Notes under the pieces: model-generated
The model's database searches: none
Told to the model about the DNA's origin: nothing
What the model saw: the letters and a program-made list of their open reading frames with translations, nothing else
Shown: in pieces, positions 1 to 10,575 of the stretch
Layout: each line of letters opens with the position of its first letter
Position numbering within the stretch: position 1 is the first letter of the stretch
From: Klebsiella sp. BIGb0407
GTDB taxonomy: Bacteria; Pseudomonadota; Gammaproteobacteria; Enterobacterales; Enterobacteriaceae
NCBI RefSeq assembly: GCF_024807845.1
Contig: NZ_JANUEQ010000005.1
Span: 248,001-312,000 of the forward strand
Reading direction: 5' to 3'
Length of the DNA stretch: 64,000 bases
Translations under genes and position numbers: made by a program

Positions 1-1585
1 CGGCAAAGCGTAATAGCTGGCGCATCGCGTTATCGTCGGCACCTGTGGCTTTCGCCAGGTCACGTACCCACCATGCTTGTTCCCCCAGCAAAAGACAGAC
101 TTTATTCCACAGCGCCTGCTGCTCTACCGAGAACTTGGGTTCATAGCCGGGAAGGTGTAGCCAGCCCTGGTGGTTAATAACTTGTTTTGTAGAGCGCAGC
201 TGCTCAATCAGGGCCAGTACCAGTCCTTCATCTTCTGACGGTAGTGCCATACGTCGCAGGCGTTCACGTCCGGGGCCTGGCTGGTCATCATGCTGCTGGT
301 GATAGCGGGCCAGGGTATCCAGTAATTTTTGCTGCCAGCGGCTTGCCATTTCCTGACTGAGTAATTGATTTCCGGCCTGAAAATAGTCTGACTTATCAGT
401 CAACTGTTGTAAGCCCGAAGGAGTAAGCTGACGTGCCCAGGCAAAATCATCCAGTATCACGGCGCTGCGCGCCAGCTGAGCATTGAGAGTTTGCTCATCG
501 GTTTCTGCTGCATTGAGCGTTGTTAGCCAGTGAAGAAAAGCAGGCTGTCTTTTACCCCGTCGTGGGGCATGCAGCAACAGCGCTCGTGCTCCAGCAAGAG
601 TGGTACGGGCACTGATATCACGCAGTACCAGGCGATCATTTTCTGCCAGCCAAAGTGGGGTATCCAGTACCAGTTCAGCAAGCGCTCCTTCAAGCAGTGA
701 GATACGGCCTGTGATATGGCGGGCAGCGTGATGGATATGTAAGGGCTGCCACTGTGAAAGCGGAGCAAGGCAGTCTAACTCAACAATCACCCGTTCCACG
801 GGCAGACGGGGCGGCTCACTGAGTAACCAGTCACCGCGAGTGATATCGGTTTTCTCCGCACTACCGCTGATATTCAGAGCGATGCGTTGCCCGGCGCGGG
901 CAGAAGATGTTTGCTGGTTTTGGGCATGTAACCCGCGCACTCGCATCGGTTGGTCTGCCCCGGTTAACCATAAGCTGTCGCCGACGTTGACCTCGCCGCT
1001 CAATGCGGTTCCGGTAACCACCAGACCCGCTCCTTTTACGGTAAAGGCTCGGTCAATGGCTAAACGAAAGCGATGGCGGTAAGGGTGAGGTCGTTCACCG
1101 AGCTGCCGGATATGCTGACGCAATTCCGGGATCCCGCTTTCTGTGGTAGCAGCTGTTACAAACACTGGCGCAGTTTCTTGCCCTTCTAACAGAATACTGA
1201 TCTCTGCGCGGACTTCTTCAATACGCTCTGCGCTGACTTTATCGGCTTTGGTGAGTACCACCGTAACAGTCGGCTGGCTGGTCAGTTGCAGTAACGTCAG
1301 GTGTTCACGAGTTTGCGCCATGACGCCGTCATCACAGGCAACTACCAGTAATGCATGGTCAATACCCCCCACACCGGCCAGCATATTGGCGAGAAACTTT
1401 TCATGTCCGGGAACGTCAATAAAGCCAATAATCCGCCCGTCAGGCTGTGGCCAGTAGGCGTAGCCTAAATCGATAGTCATACCCCGCTTTTTCTCTTCAG
1501 GCAGGCGATCGGCATTGATGCCTGTCAGAGCTTGCAGCAGGGTAGTTTTACCGTGGTCAACATGTCCGGCGGTGGCAATAATCAC
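1..1585 (-). CDS. selB: SelB, selenocysteine-specific elongation factor (3' end missing)
   Basis: SelB is the GTPase that carries Sec-tRNA to UGA codons marked by a SECIS hairpin. The reading frame stays open from a GTG start at 1583-1585 to the left edge, giving about 528 codons; the E. coli protein has about 614, so the C-terminal winged-helix (SECIS-binding) end is cut off by the window. The N-terminus reads [17 protein letters not shown], which holds the G1 P-loop, and DVPGHEKF (G3) and TKADK (G4) follow. The GTG start overlaps the selA TGA stop in a GTGA arrangement, so the two are translationally coupled in a selA-selB operon. Partial because of the window edge, not because of mutation. 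Confidence 0.95.
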   Translation of the reverse strand, partial: MIIATAGHVDHGKTTLLQALTGINADRLPEEKKRGMTIDLGYAYWPQPDGRIIGFIDVPGHEKFLANMLAGVGGIDHALLVVACDDGVMAQTREHLTLLQLTSQPTVTVVLTKADKVSAERIEEVRAEISILLEGQETAPVFVTAATTESGIPELRQHIRQLGERPHPYRHRFRLAIDRAFTVKGAGLVVTGTALSGEVNVGDSLWLTGADQPMRVRGLHAQNQQTSSARAGQRIALNISGSAEKTDITRGDWLLSEPPRLPVERVIVELDCLAPLSQWQPLHIHHAARHITGRISLLEGALAELVLDTPLWLAENDRLVLRDISARTTLAGARALLLHAPRRGKRQPAFLHWLTTLNAAETDEQTLNAQLARSAVILDDFAWARQLTPSGLQQLTDKSDYFQAGNQLLSQEMASRWQQKLLDTLARYHQQHDDQPGPGRERLRRMALPSEDEGLVLALIEQLRSTKQVINHQGWLHLPGYEPKFSVEQQALWNKVCLLLGEQAWWVRDLAKATGADDNAMRQLLRFA

Positions 1586-2970
1586 AGGGCTATAGTCTCC
1601 AGTAATAACGCTTCTTGTTCCAGGCAGCGTAAATCGAGCCACAGGCGCCCGTCGGCGACCCGGCCAATAATCGGATACTCTAACTCACGCAGTGTCTGAC
1701 TGAGAGCCGCAAGGGTAGAGCCTCGACCATCTTTTGGCTGGAAGGTGAGTGCTGCACTGGGCAGCCTGTCGACTGGCAAAGAACCACTGCCTATCTGCGA
1801 CAAACAGAGATCAACGCTGACGGTAAACTGCGCGCCAAAACGCTGAGCAAACAGCGGCTGTAATCGTGCTGCCTGGGCTGAGATTTCTTCGGCTGTACGG
1901 GTAAGTAGACGCAATGTCGGTAAGCGCTTAGCCAGATTTTCCGGGTGCTGATAAAGCCGTAAGGTCGCTTCCAGCGCTGCCAGCGTCATTTTATCTACTC
2001 GCAGTGCACGTTTTAATGGATGCTGTTGAATACGGTCAATATAGCTTTTTTTACCGACAATAATCCCCGCCTGCGGGCCGCCCAGAAGTTTATCTCCGGA
2101 AAAACTGACCAGGCTGACACCGTCTTTGATAAGTTGCTGCGGCATCGGTTCCTGAGGCAGTCCCCACTGGGTTAAGTCCACCAGGGAGCCACTCCCAAGA
2201 TCAGTCACTACTGGAATACCCGACTCATTGGCAAGCTTCACCAGGTCTGCTTCACTGACCGCGTGAGTAAAGCCTTCGATATGATAATTACTGGTATGAA
2301 CCTTCATCAGCAAGGCCGTATTATCGCCTGTAGCATGATGATAATCGCTTAAATGGGTACGGTTGGTGGTACCCACTTCAACAAGCTGACAGCCGGCCTG
2401 ACGCATTACATCGGGAATACGGAACGCCCCGCCTATTTCAACCAGTTCACCGCGGGAAACAACAACCTCTTTACCCTCAGCGCAAGCCGCCAGCATCAGC
2501 AGTACTGCTGCAGCATTGTTATTAACCACGCAGGCGGCTTCTGCTCCGGTGATTTCGCATAACAAAGCGGCGACCGTCTGGTCACGATGACCACGCTCGG
2601 CGGCATCCAGTGAATACTCCAGCGTGATAGCGGAACTCATCACTTCATTGACGGCTTTCACTGCCTCTTCTGACAGCAATGCACGCCCCAGATTGGTGTG
2701 CAGAACGGTACCCGTCAGGTTAAATACCTGGCGTAGCGTACTGCGGTGATGAGTGACAAGCGTGTCCTGAACCTGATGGCTCCAGTTATCAGACCATTCG
2801 GGTAATTGGCCCTCACGATTGATATGTGCTCGAGCTTCTTCTTGTAACTTTCGAAGTACCGCGACAACCCGCGTGTGGCCAAACTCTTCGAGAAGAGGTT
2901 GGAAGGCAGCATCAGACAGCAGACGGTTAGTCGCGGGTATGCTACTAAAAAGTGTTTGAGTTGTTGTCAT
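1582..2970 (-). CDS. selA: SelA, L-seryl-tRNA(Sec) selenium transferase
   Basis: A PLP enzyme that converts Ser-tRNA(Sec) to Sec-tRNA(Sec) using selenophosphate. It has 462 residues, against 463 in E. coli. The N-terminal domain is followed by [28 protein letters not shown] and the PLP-lysine motif [14 protein letters not shown] near residue 295. A longer frame opens at a TTG at 3012, but the ATG at 2968-2970 ([12 protein letters not shown]) aligns with the E. coli N-terminus and was chosen. First gene of selA-selB, divergent from the mannitol operon. Only the two translation-machinery genes are present here; no selenoprotein gene is in the window. Confidence 0.95.
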   Translation of the reverse strand: MTTTQTLFSSIPATNRLLSDAAFQPLLEEFGHTRVVAVLRKLQEEARAHINREGQLPEWSDNWSHQVQDTLVTHHRSTLRQVFNLTGTVLHTNLGRALLSEEAVKAVNEVMSSAITLEYSLDAAERGHRDQTVAALLCEITGAEAACVVNNNAAAVLLMLAACAEGKEVVVSRGELVEIGGAFRIPDVMRQAGCQLVEVGTTNRTHLSDYHHATGDNTALLMKVHTSNYHIEGFTHAVSEADLVKLANESGIPVVTDLGSGSLVDLTQWGLPQEPMPQQLIKDGVSLVSFSGDKLLGGPQAGIIVGKKSYIDRIQQHPLKRALRVDKMTLAALEATLRLYQHPENLAKRLPTLRLLTRTAEEISAQAARLQPLFAQRFGAQFTVSVDLCLSQIGSGSLPVDRLPSAALTFQPKDGRGSTLAALSQTLRELEYPIIGRVADGRLWLDLRCLEQEALLLETIAL

Positions 2971-3169
2971 ATTACTCAGGTAATTAAAAGGGAGATAAGA
3001 TTGATTGTACAAGGAGTCGACGTTTTCTGCTTCGTTGAGTTGCCAGGTAAACTACACTTAAAAAGAGGCCTCTATTTTTGCTGTAATAAACTTTCAATTG
3101 ATCTCTTTCCTATGCGTTATTGCTGATAACGGATAGGTTTTTAATTTGTTTGCTTGATTAATACGCAAA

Positions 3170-3355
3170 TATATTGTGATCAGTATCACATAATAATAAC
3201 AAAGGTCGTGATGCAAAATGTGACATATATCACATAAAGGTTGGTGTGGTGGTCAATAAAGTGTCTCTGTTGTTTTTTTACAGGTCTGTTTTGTGATGTA
3301 AATCACTAAGTTGACCCATTAACCCCCATGGTGTTGGTGACATATATCACATAAT
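3170..3355 (+). promoter_or_regulatory. mtl operon control region with four CRP sites
   Basis: Four CRP-like sites of the TGTGA-N6-TCACA type lie in 180 bp upstream of mtlA: 3175-3190 (perfect), 3219-3234 (perfect), 3292-3307 (TCACT right half) and 3336-3351 (GGTGA left half). Family knowledge: the E. coli mtl promoter is known for several CRP sites in tandem, so strong catabolite control of mtlADR is expected. The gap from selA to mtlA (2971-3491) holds no gene. MtlR acts in the same system, but I see no assigned MtlR operator. Confidence 0.85.
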
Positions 3356-3491
3356 GGGGTGCTGGCTGGACAGCGACGCAATTCGGTGCCAGATTCGCGT
3401 CATTTACTGCATCTGGCTGACCTGCTGTCGGCACGTTAACAATAAACCTCGGGCTGCTTTTCAGCGCGTAACACCACTAAGGGGTATGAAT

Positions 3492-5405
3492 ATGTCATCT
3501 GATATCAAGATCAAAGTGCAGAGCTTTGGTCGTTTCCTCAGCAATATGGTAATGCCAAACATTGGGGCGTTTATCGCCTGGGGGATTATCACTGCGTTAT
3601 TTATTCCTACCGGTTGGTGGCCAAACGAAGAACTGGCGAAGCTGGTAGGCCCGATGATCACTTATCTACTGCCACTACTTATCGGTTATACCGGTGGTCG
3701 TTTGATTGGCGGTGACCGTGGTGGTGTAGTCGGTACTATCACCACTATGGGTGTTATCGTCGGTGCAGATATGCCGATGTTCCTGGGTGCGATGATTGCA
3801 GGTCCTCTGGGCGGCTGGGCAATTAAGCACTTCGATAGCTGGGTTGACGGTAAAATTAAATCCGGCTTTGAAATGCTGGTGAACAACTTCTCCGCCGGTA
3901 TCATTGGTATGATCCTGGCTATTCTGGCATTCCTTGGCATTGGCCCTGCGGTTGAAGTCCTGTCTAAAGTACTGGCAGCAGGCGTTAACTTCATGGTTGT
4001 TCATGACATGCTGCCGCTGGCCTCTATTTTTGTTGAGCCAGCAAAAATTCTGTTCCTGAATAATGCTATTAACCACGGTATTTTCTCGCCACTGGGTATT
4101 CAACAGTCGCATGAACTGGGCAAGTCTATCTTCTTCCTGATTGAAGCTAACCCAGGCCCGGGTTTAGGTGTTCTGCTGGCGTATATGTTCTTTGGTCGTG
4201 GTAACGCAAGACAGTCTGCAGGCGGCGCGGCTATCATCGAATTCTTCGGTGGTATCCACGAAATTTATTTCCCTTACGTGCTGATGAATCCACGTTTACT
4301 GCTGGCGGTAATTCTCGGTGGTATGACTGGCGTCTTCACTTTGACACTGTTTAATGGTGGCCTGGTTTCACCTGCTTCCCCGGGTTCTATTCTGGCGGTA
4401 CTGGCGATGACGCCAAAAGGTGCTTATTTCGCTAACATCGCGTCGATTGTGGCTGCAACTGTAGTGTCCTTCGTTGTTTCGGCTATCTTGCTGAAAACCA
4501 GCAAAGTGAAAGAAGAAGAAGAGAGTTTAGAAGCGGCAGCGCGTCGTATGCAGGACATGAAAGCACAGTCTAAAGGCGCTTCAGTTGTCGTTGCTGACCT
4601 GTCGAATGACTTCAGTCATGTACGCAAAATCATTGTTGCCTGTGACGCCGGTATGGGTTCCAGTGCGATGGGTGCCGGCGTACTGCGTAAAAAAGTCAGT
4701 GATGCGGGCCTGAAAGCGATTTCCGTGACCAACTGTGCGATTAACAGCTTGCCGGATGATGTTGACTTGGTTATCACGCACCGTGACTTAACCGAACGCG
4801 CTATGCGTCAGGCGCCTCATGCTCAGCATATCTCGCTGACTAACTTCCTCGATAGCGGCCTGTATATCAATCTGACTGAGCGTTTAGTGGCAGCTCAGCG
4901 TTCAAGTAGTAACCAGGATAAAGTGATCGAAAGTCTGGACGACAGCTTTGTTGCCAGCGAAGATCAGCTGTTCAAGCCGAGTGCTGAAAATATCTTCCTT
5001 GGCTTAAAAGCGAGCAACAAAGAAGAAGCAATTCGCTTTGCTGGTGAGCAACTGGTGAAAGGCGGATATGTTCAGCCTGAGTATGTCGATGCGATGTTTG
5101 AACGTGAAAAACTGACCCCAACCTATTTGGGCGAAGGTATCGCGGTTCCTCATGGTACCGTCGAAGCGAAAGATCGTGTGCTGAAAACAGGTGTCGTTTT
5201 CTGTCAGTACCCGCAAGGCGTTCATTTTGGTGAAGAGCCAGATGACATTGCCCGTCTGGTTATCGGTATCGCGGCGCGTAACAATGAACACATCCAAGTT
5301 ATTACCAGTCTGACAAATGCTCTGGATGATGAATCAGTAATAGAACGTCTGGTGAATACCACCGATGTTCAGGAAGTTCTCGACCTGTTAGCAGGTAAAA
5401 AGTAA
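3492..5405 (+). CDS. mtlA: MtlA, mannitol PTS permease EIICBA
   Basis: Imports D-mannitol and phosphorylates it to mannitol-1-phosphate. The protein is 637 residues, exactly the E. coli length, with domains C-B-A: a membrane IIC half to about residue 340, IIB with the phosphocysteine in [13 protein letters not shown] (E. coli Cys384), and IIA with the active histidine in [13 protein letters not shown] (E. coli His554). The frame is open from 3354, but AAGGGG at 3479-3484 is well spaced only for the ATG at 3492 ([13 protein letters not shown]), which matches E. coli. First gene of mtlADR, under multiple CRP sites. Confidence 0.97.
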   Translation: MSSDIKIKVQSFGRFLSNMVMPNIGAFIAWGIITALFIPTGWWPNEELAKLVGPMITYLLPLLIGYTGGRLIGGDRGGVVGTITTMGVIVGADMPMFLGAMIAGPLGGWAIKHFDSWVDGKIKSGFEMLVNNFSAGIIGMILAILAFLGIGPAVEVLSKVLAAGVNFMVVHDMLPLASIFVEPAKILFLNNAINHGIFSPLGIQQSHELGKSIFFLIEANPGPGLGVLLAYMFFGRGNARQSAGGAAIIEFFGGIHEIYFPYVLMNPRLLLAVILGGMTGVFTLTLFNGGLVSPASPGSILAVLAMTPKGAYFANIASIVAATVVSFVVSAILLKTSKVKEEEESLEAAARRMQDMKAQSKGASVVVADLSNDFSHVRKIIVACDAGMGSSAMGAGVLRKKVSDAGLKAISVTNCAINSLPDDVDLVITHRDLTERAMRQAPHAQHISLTNFLDSGLYINLTERLVAAQRSSSNQDKVIESLDDSFVASEDQLFKPSAENIFLGLKASNKEEAIRFAGEQLVKGGYVQPEYVDAMFEREKLTPTYLGEGIAVPHGTVEAKDRVLKTGVVFCQYPQGVHFGEEPDDIARLVIGIAARNNEHIQVITSLTNALDDESVIERLVNTTDVQEVLDLLAGKK

Positions 5406-5415
5406 GGCCTTCTGT

Positions 5416-5439
5416 ACCCTCCCTGTAGTCAGGGAGGGT
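5416..5439 (+). other. Intercistronic hairpin mtlA/mtlD
   Basis: Perfect 10-bp stem (ACCCTCCCTG / CAGGGAGGGT) closed by the tetraloop TAGT, 10 bp after the mtlA stop. No T-run follows, so it is more likely an RNA-stability or processing hairpin that favours mtlA over mtlD than a terminator. Confidence 0.75.
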
Positions 5440-5466
5440 TGGCTCACATTAAGAAAAGGTAACGCA

Positions 5467-6615
5467 ATGAAAGCATTACATTTTGGTGCAGGTAATATCG
5501 GTCGCGGGTTTATCGGGAAGTTACTTGCGGATGCAGGGTTTCAGCTGACGTTTGCTGATGTGAACCCGGTCTTGCTGGATGCTATCAACGCTCGTCACAG
5601 TTATCAGGTGCATGTCGTCGGCGAAGAACAGCAAATTGATACTGTCTCCAACGTGAATGCTGTCAGCAGTATTGGCGAAGAGGTCGTTGAACTGATTGCT
5701 GAGGTTGATTTAATTACCACCGCTGTCGGTCCAGTAGTCCTTGAGCGTATTGCACCAACCCTGGCACAAGGCCTGATGCTACGTCGGGCGCGTGGTAACG
5801 AAACGCCACTTAATATTATCGCCTGCGAGAATATGGTGCGTGGTACCAGCCAGTTGAAAGAACACGTCAAACTGGCTCTGTCCACTGATGACTGGGCATG
5901 GGTTGAGGAGCATACTGGCTTTGTTGATTCTGCCGTTGACCGTATTGTTCCCCCTTCTGAATCAGCGACTAACGACCCATTAGAAGTGACCGTCGAGACC
6001 TTCAGTGAGTGGATTGTCGATAAAACGCAATTTAAAGGGCAGCCTCCGGTTATCGCTGGCATGGAACTCACTGATAATCTTATGGCATTTGTTGAGCGTA
6101 AGCTCTTCACGTTGAACACCGGGCATGCTATAACCGCCTACCTCGGTCAACTGGCCGGCCGCCAGACCATCCGTGACGCCATTCTGGACGAAGAAATTCG
6201 TGCGGTGGTGAAAGGGGCAATGGAAGAAAGTGGTGCTGTTCTTATCAAGCGTTATGGTTTTGATGAAGCAAAACATGCGGCATATATTAATAAGATTTTA
6301 GGTCGGTTTGAAAATCCCTACCTGAAAGATGATGTGGAACGTGTGGGCCGTCAGCCATTGCGTAAATTGAGCGCCGGAGATCGTTTGATTAAACCGTTGC
6401 TGGGTACGCTGGAATATAACTTACCTCATCAGAATCTGATTGAAGGCATTGCGGCAGCTCTGCACTATCGGAGTGAACAAGACCCACAGGCTCAGCAGTT
6501 ACAAGAGCTGCTGGAGAGTAAGGGCGTGAAGGTTGCGCTTGCTGAACTCTCCGGGCTGGATATTCACAGTGATGTAGTGGCCAAAGCGGTTAAAGCACAC
6601 CAGGCTCGGGCTTAA
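5467..6615 (+). CDS. mtlD: MtlD, mannitol-1-phosphate 5-dehydrogenase
   Basis: Oxidises mannitol-1-phosphate, the product of MtlA, to fructose-6-phosphate with NAD+, feeding glycolysis. It has 382 residues, the usual length. The start [17 protein letters not shown] is the NAD-binding Rossmann glycine motif, and the C-terminal domain of the polyol dehydrogenase family follows (for example [10 protein letters not shown]). The ATG follows AAAAGG. Second gene of mtlADR, separated from both neighbours by hairpins. Confidence 0.97.
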   Translation: MKALHFGAGNIGRGFIGKLLADAGFQLTFADVNPVLLDAINARHSYQVHVVGEEQQIDTVSNVNAVSSIGEEVVELIAEVDLITTAVGPVVLERIAPTLAQGLMLRRARGNETPLNIIACENMVRGTSQLKEHVKLALSTDDWAWVEEHTGFVDSAVDRIVPPSESATNDPLEVTVETFSEWIVDKTQFKGQPPVIAGMELTDNLMAFVERKLFTLNTGHAITAYLGQLAGRQTIRDAILDEEIRAVVKGAMEESGAVLIKRYGFDEAKHAAYINKILGRFENPYLKDDVERVGRQPLRKLSAGDRLIKPLLGTLEYNLPHQNLIEGIAAALHYRSEQDPQAQQLQELLESKGVKVALAELSGLDIHSDVVAKAVKAHQARA

Positions 6616-6625
6616 GCAAGATAAC

Positions 6626-6647
6626 GGGAACAGCACTGGCTGTTCCC
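6626..6647 (+). other. Intercistronic hairpin mtlD/mtlR
   Basis: Perfect 9-bp stem (GGGAACAGC / GCTGTTCCC) with an ACTG tetraloop, 10 bp after mtlD. Same architecture as the mtlA/mtlD hairpin and likewise without a T-run. Confidence 0.75.
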
Positions 6648-6675
6648 AATACCAATTTTAGTAACGCAGGCAAAG

Positions 6676-7203
6676 ATGGAAGAAACCCAGGCCTTTGAGA
6701 ATCATGTGCTTGAGCGTCTTAATGCGGGTAAAACAGTACGCAGTTTATTGATTGCTACCGTCGAATTACTGACGGAAGCAGTGAATATTCTGGTACTTAA
6801 GGTCTTTCGCAAAGATGACTATGCGGTGAAATATGCTGTTGAACCCCTGCTGGATGGTGATGGCCCATTGGGTGAACTGTCGGTGCGGTTAAAGCTTATT
6901 TACGGGCTGGGCGTTCTGGGTCGTTATGAGTATGAAGATTGCGAATTGCTGATGGCGCTTCGTGAGGAGCTTAATCATGATGGTAGTGAATACAGTTTTG
7001 TCGATGATGAAATTCTCGGACCTTTCGGTGAACTCCATTGTGTCGCCGCTCTGCCGTTAGCGGAAAATTTTATCGATAGCAGTGAACCCTCGCTGCTGGC
7101 AATGCAACGTCAGCGCTATTTACAAGTCGTTCGTTCTACTATGGTCCTTTCTCTTACTGAGCTGATTTCAAAAATCAGCTTAAAAAAAGCCTTCCAGAAG
7201 TAG
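6676..7203 (+). CDS. mtlR: MtlR, mannitol operon repressor
   Basis: Represses mannitol operon expression in E. coli. Here it has 175 residues against 195 in E. coli: the start MEETQAFENHVLERLNAGK corresponds to an internal methionine of the E. coli protein, so the first 20 residues are absent or a different start is used there. The family core (RSLLIATVELLTEAVN, YAVEPLLDGDGPLGELSVRLKLIYGLG) and the C-terminus SLTELISKISLKKAFQK are strongly conserved. Last gene of mtlADR. Confidence 0.93.
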   Translation: MEETQAFENHVLERLNAGKTVRSLLIATVELLTEAVNILVLKVFRKDDYAVKYAVEPLLDGDGPLGELSVRLKLIYGLGVLGRYEYEDCELLMALREELNHDGSEYSFVDDEILGPFGELHCVAALPLAENFIDSSEPSLLAMQRQRYLQVVRSTMVLSLTELISKISLKKAFQK

Positions 7204-7210
7204 TCTCTAT

Positions 7211-7254
7211 CCCGGCAACTTGAGTATGACGATTCACGCTATCCAGCTGGATAG
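7211..7254. repeat. Degenerate dispersed repeat plus 16-bp palindrome
   Basis: CAACTTGAGTATGACG (7216-7231) is a degenerate copy of a short element found better preserved at 24461, 46111 and 57509. It is followed at 7239-7254 by the perfect palindrome CTATCCAGCTGGATAG. Both lie between mtlR and yibL. Function unknown; the palindrome could be a transcript hairpin or a small operator. Confidence 0.5.
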
Positions 7255-7298
7255 TGTATCCTGTTGCATAGATATCTTTTTATTCATGGTAAGACAAA

Positions 7299-7661
7299 AT
7301 GAAAGAAGCCGAAAAAGCAGAAATTAAACGCCTCAGCGATCGTCTGGATGCTATTGGTCACCAGCAGGCGGATATGTCTCTGGTAAACGAAGCCGAGAAA
7401 TACGCTGAACTGGAAAAAGAAAAAGCCACGCTTGAGATTGAAGTTGCACGTCTGCATGCCGTACGTAACCAGAAGCTGAGTAAAGAAGCGCAGAAATTAC
7501 AGGCGCTGCCTTACCGTCGTGCGATTACCAAGAAAGAGCAGGCGGATATGGGTAAACTTAAGAAAAGTGTTCGTGGCCTGGTCATTGTGCACCCAATGAC
7601 GGCCTTAGGCCGTGAAATGGAATTACAGGAAATGACCGGTTTCTCACACACCGATTTCTAA
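7299..7661 (+). CDS. yibL: YibL family protein (DUF2810)
   Basis: A 120-residue protein matching E. coli YibL (120 residues) along its length. The first 80 residues are charged and likely coiled coil ([19 protein letters not shown]...[13 protein letters not shown]), followed by the conserved tail [20 protein letters not shown]. In E. coli it also lies next to mtlR. Reported in ribosome-associated fractions, but its molecular role is not established. Preceded by its own gap, followed by a strong terminator. Confidence 0.92.
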   Translation: MKEAEKAEIKRLSDRLDAIGHQQADMSLVNEAEKYAELEKEKATLEIEVARLHAVRNQKLSKEAQKLQALPYRRAITKKEQADMGKLKKSVRGLVIVHPMTALGREMELQEMTGFSHTDF

Positions 7662-7687
7662 TCCGCATCACCTCAGGTGACGCATAA

Positions 7688-7717
7688 ACGGGCCGCTTAT
7701 TGCGGCCCGTTTTGTTT
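7688..7717 (+). terminator. Rho-independent terminator after yibL
   Basis: Stem ACGGGCCGC / GCGGCCCGT with loop TTATT, followed by TTTGTTTT. It ends the mtlADR-yibL side and abuts the stop of the convergent small membrane gene. Confidence 0.9.
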
Positions 7718-7977
7718 TACCCGTTAGACTCTTTAGGCCCGAGCATCAGGATGCCTATCGGGATAGAGATCAGAATGGTAAAGATGATGCTATACAGAAA
7801 CGTCCACATACCCTGAATAAAGAACAGTGACGTTTCCCATTCGGACATCGGCAAGTTGTACTGATCCACTACACCTTCGAAGGTGATAGTTGAAATCACG
7901 GACAAGACAATTAAGAAGACCGTGGCGACGATCATGATGAATTTTTTACCTTCCGGGGTCTGAAGTTTATGCAGCAT
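7717..7977 (-). CDS. Small two-helix membrane protein, unknown
   Basis: Encodes 86 residues with two clear hydrophobic helices, about residues 13-32 (FIMIVATVFLIVLSVISTI) and 57-79 (TFLYSIIFTILISIPIGIL), joined by a hydrophilic loop containing a Trp-Glu pair. The ATG is preceded by GAGGAA at good spacing, and codon use looks like the neighbours, so I take it as real. I do not recognise the family. It stands between yibL (convergent) and the copper receptor (same strand, 59 bp downstream), and could be read with either or alone. Confidence 0.7.
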   Translation of the reverse strand: MLHKLQTPEGKKFIMIVATVFLIVLSVISTITFEGVVDQYNLPMSEWETSLFFIQGMWTFLYSIIFTILISIPIGILMLGPKESNG

Positions 7978-8036
7978 AGGGTTTCCTCATCTTTATGCTT
8001 TCAAATCATGGCCCATCCAGGCCATCACTATCATGG

Positions 8037-10067
8037 TTAAAAAGTCACGCTCACTTTTCCCCAGAAGGTTCTTCCAGGTTCATTAACGGATGTCTTCGCT
8101 GAATAGCCAAAGCTGCTATTGCCCGCAAGATTAAGGTGCTCACTGTATGTTTTATTAAACAGGTTATCCACCCCTGTGCTCAGATTAACGGCAGAATTAA
8201 TCCGGTAACTGGCATTGGCGGAAAACACAGAGAACCCTGTACTGCGACTAAAATCTTTACCGACCACGTTACCCTCATTAAGGGCAATACGGTTCTGATG
8301 ACTGACGACTCTTAACAGGCCGGCACTGCTCCAGTTTCCCTTTTCCCAGGTCAGGGCGAAACGCGTCTCCAGCGGTGGGATTTGAGGTAACGCCTGCTTA
8401 TCGCTGGTATTTTTTCCCCATGACCAGGCGAGACTGGCATCTGTTTTCCAGTTATCGGTTAGCTGATAACTGACCCCGGTTTCAGCACCCATAATAGTGG
8501 CATTAACGTTATCCGCCTGACTGATGGAGGCATTAGACGGGGAGTAACGGAACAGAATAAAATCATTCACACGCCCTAAATAAGCTGAAATCCAGCCGTT
8601 AACCTGCTCACCATTATATTGCGCCCCGAGGTCGATCTGAGTCGTTTTCTCACTTTTGAGCGTATCGAAGATATCTTTTGTTCCCTGCGGACCAAGGCTT
8701 GGCGAGAAGAGTTCCCAGTAGTCAGGGAAACGCTCTGTATACCCGAGACCGGCATAGAACATTACGGGCATGCCCGGGGGAGTATGCTCAAAGCGGATAA
8801 AGCCCGCAGGCAGAATTGCACTACGGTCAGCGGATCCCGGATGGCTATAGTTATCCGCCCGCATAGCGTTAAGCCGTGCGCCACTGATAAGCTTATTTTG
8901 CTCGCTCTGATGCCAGGTCAGTTCACTAAAAATACCTTTATCCTGGAAGCGGGCATCTTTTTTCCAGTCGCGATGGCTTTTACTGCGGTGGGTATTTTCC
9001 TGCAGGTCGACACCGCTACGGAGCTCAACGTCAGACCATAACCAGGTTCCCATCATACGTCCACCCAGGGTACGGCGGTCCAGCTGCATTGCCATTCCAC
9101 CAGACTGTGATGCCAGAGCCGCTTTGGCTCTGGCGCACTTACAGCGGCTTTCCCCGGAAGATATTATGCTTGAGGGTGATCGTAGCGAGTGGTTATCCAT
9201 AATATGGTTGGCGTAGTTGTAATAAACACTGGCTTCGAATTTATCAAAAATTTCTCCGATATTGGACTGCTCAAAACGCATTCCTAAGCTGTCACGCTTA
9301 AACTGTGAGCCATCCATGCCACGTCCGGCATAACGCGCTTCGCCATTGCCTTTACCGGCGGTTAATTCCAGCAGTGTATCTGCGCCAGGCGTCCAGCCGA
9401 TAGCGATATCACTATTCCATTTATCCCATTTGGAAGGAACCTGCTTGTCATTACCATCGCGATAATCATCAGAGCGTGATTTATTTCCGCTAAGCCGGAT
9501 ATAGCCGTTTTCATTACCAAAGCTGGTATCAAGACTGGTATCCCGACGATGATTTGAGGCTGTCAGAGCGCTGGCCGTACCCTTAATTCCCGGTTTATCA
9601 AAGCGTGGAGTCTCGCGGTCAAAGCGCAATGTTCCCGCTGAGTTGCCTGCGCCCCATAATACGGTTTGTGGCCCTTTAGTCAGGGTCAGGACATCAAAGT
9701 TTTCCGGTGAAATATAGGAAGTAGGGGCATCCATTCTTGACGGGCAGGCACCGAGCATTTCGCCGTTGTTGGTCAGAATACGCAGTCGGGAGCCAAACAT
9801 GCCGCGGAATACCGGGTCACCATTTGTGCCGCCATTACGGATCTGTGAAAACCCGGGGATAGTTTTAAGATAATCAGAGCCATCGCTTGCCGGAACCGGT
9901 TGACGCGGTGTTTTCAGTGAGGTGGTAATCTCCAGCGGTGAGCTGGCGGGGGCGGTGACAACTATTACCGAACTATCAAGTGAGTCTGCTGCTTGAGAAA
10001 TCTGGCTTACCAGCGCGATAAGAATCATCGATGCCAGTGATGTACGTTTAACAGATAAAATTTTCAT
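8037..10067 (-). CDS. TonB-dependent copper receptor, OprC/NosA type
   Basis: Outer-membrane receptor of 676 residues. A signal peptide ending near SQAA comes first, then a TonB box-like segment (SVIVVTAP), the plug domain (KTIPGFSQIRNGGTNGDPVFRGMFGSR), and a 22-strand barrel ending in Phe (GKVSVTF). The plug carries GACPSRMDAPTSY; this CxxxM motif is the copper-binding motif described for Pseudomonas OprC, so copper rather than siderophore import is the likely job. The DUF2946 gene lies 82 bp upstream on the same strand, a common pairing. TonB and ExbBD must be elsewhere. No Fur or CueR site was identified. Confidence 0.9.
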   Translation of the reverse strand: MKILSVKRTSLASMILIALVSQISQAADSLDSSVIVVTAPASSPLEITTSLKTPRQPVPASDGSDYLKTIPGFSQIRNGGTNGDPVFRGMFGSRLRILTNNGEMLGACPSRMDAPTSYISPENFDVLTLTKGPQTVLWGAGNSAGTLRFDRETPRFDKPGIKGTASALTASNHRRDTSLDTSFGNENGYIRLSGNKSRSDDYRDGNDKQVPSKWDKWNSDIAIGWTPGADTLLELTAGKGNGEARYAGRGMDGSQFKRDSLGMRFEQSNIGEIFDKFEASVYYNYANHIMDNHSLRSPSSIISSGESRCKCARAKAALASQSGGMAMQLDRRTLGGRMMGTWLWSDVELRSGVDLQENTHRSKSHRDWKKDARFQDKGIFSELTWHQSEQNKLISGARLNAMRADNYSHPGSADRSAILPAGFIRFEHTPPGMPVMFYAGLGYTERFPDYWELFSPSLGPQGTKDIFDTLKSEKTTQIDLGAQYNGEQVNGWISAYLGRVNDFILFRYSPSNASISQADNVNATIMGAETGVSYQLTDNWKTDASLAWSWGKNTSDKQALPQIPPLETRFALTWEKGNWSSAGLLRVVSHQNRIALNEGNVVGKDFSRSTGFSVFSANASYRINSAVNLSTGVDNLFNKTYSEHLNLAGNSSFGYSAKTSVNEPGRTFWGKVSVTF

Positions 10068-10149
10068 TATTAATCCTGCTATTTTTCAGGCGCAACAGTG
10101 CTTCTCCGTTACCGGATAAGGTCTTATTACGCAGGGAATGGTTTAAGAA

Positions 10150-10575
10150 CTAAGACTGAGAAACAGCAGGAGGAGCGCGGGCGCGTTGTGGTTCCCATGG
10201 ACGAAACAGCGAGGAGAAAAACAGCGCTGGAGTGAAAAGAGGGATAACAAAATGCAGTAACAGCCAGAGCAGAAATGCCAGAGCAAACAGAATAAAGGGA
10301 AGGTGTATCAATAGCTGGCAGTAGCCACAGGCGATTTCTTCTGTTGGAGACATCACCAGGCCTGGCATCATCGAATGTTCAGGCATAGACGGGCAGAATT
10401 CGGGCACAGGCATATGCTGAGGCATATCGTGCGTCACGGCTTGAATAGTCTGTATTGGCGAGCCGGCATGCGAGCAGTGGGTTTGATGCATCACCGACTT
10501 AGAGATCCAGGGAGCAATAAAAAGCATCATCACTGCTGCTATCGCCAGCCAGGTTGTGGTACGCCAGGCTAACAT
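10150..10575 (-). CDS. DUF2946 family small membrane protein
   Basis: About 141 residues from an ATG at 10573-10575 (MLAWRTTTWLAIAAVMMLF); a longer frame starts at a TTG at 10650 but has no better ribosome site. There is an N-terminal hydrophobic helix, a central region rich in His and Met (MHQTHCSH, HDMPQHMPVPEFCPSMPEHSMMP), the family motif CGYCQLL, and a second hydrophobic stretch. DUF2946 genes are often found with copper TonB receptors. The Met/His/Cys-rich segment suggests periplasmic copper handling, which is inference. Start site uncertain. Confidence 0.75.
   Translation of the reverse strand: MLAWRTTTWLAIAAVMMLFIAPWISKSVMHQTHCSHAGSPIQTIQAVTHDMPQHMPVPEFCPSMPEHSMMPGLVMSPTEEIACGYCQLLIHLPFILFALAFLLWLLLHFVIPLFTPALFFSSLFRPWEPQRARAPPAVSQS

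Noticed and set aside
3354-3491. N-terminal extension of MtlA
   Set aside because: Covers the CRP region, has no ribosome site, and the E. coli length fits the start at 3492.
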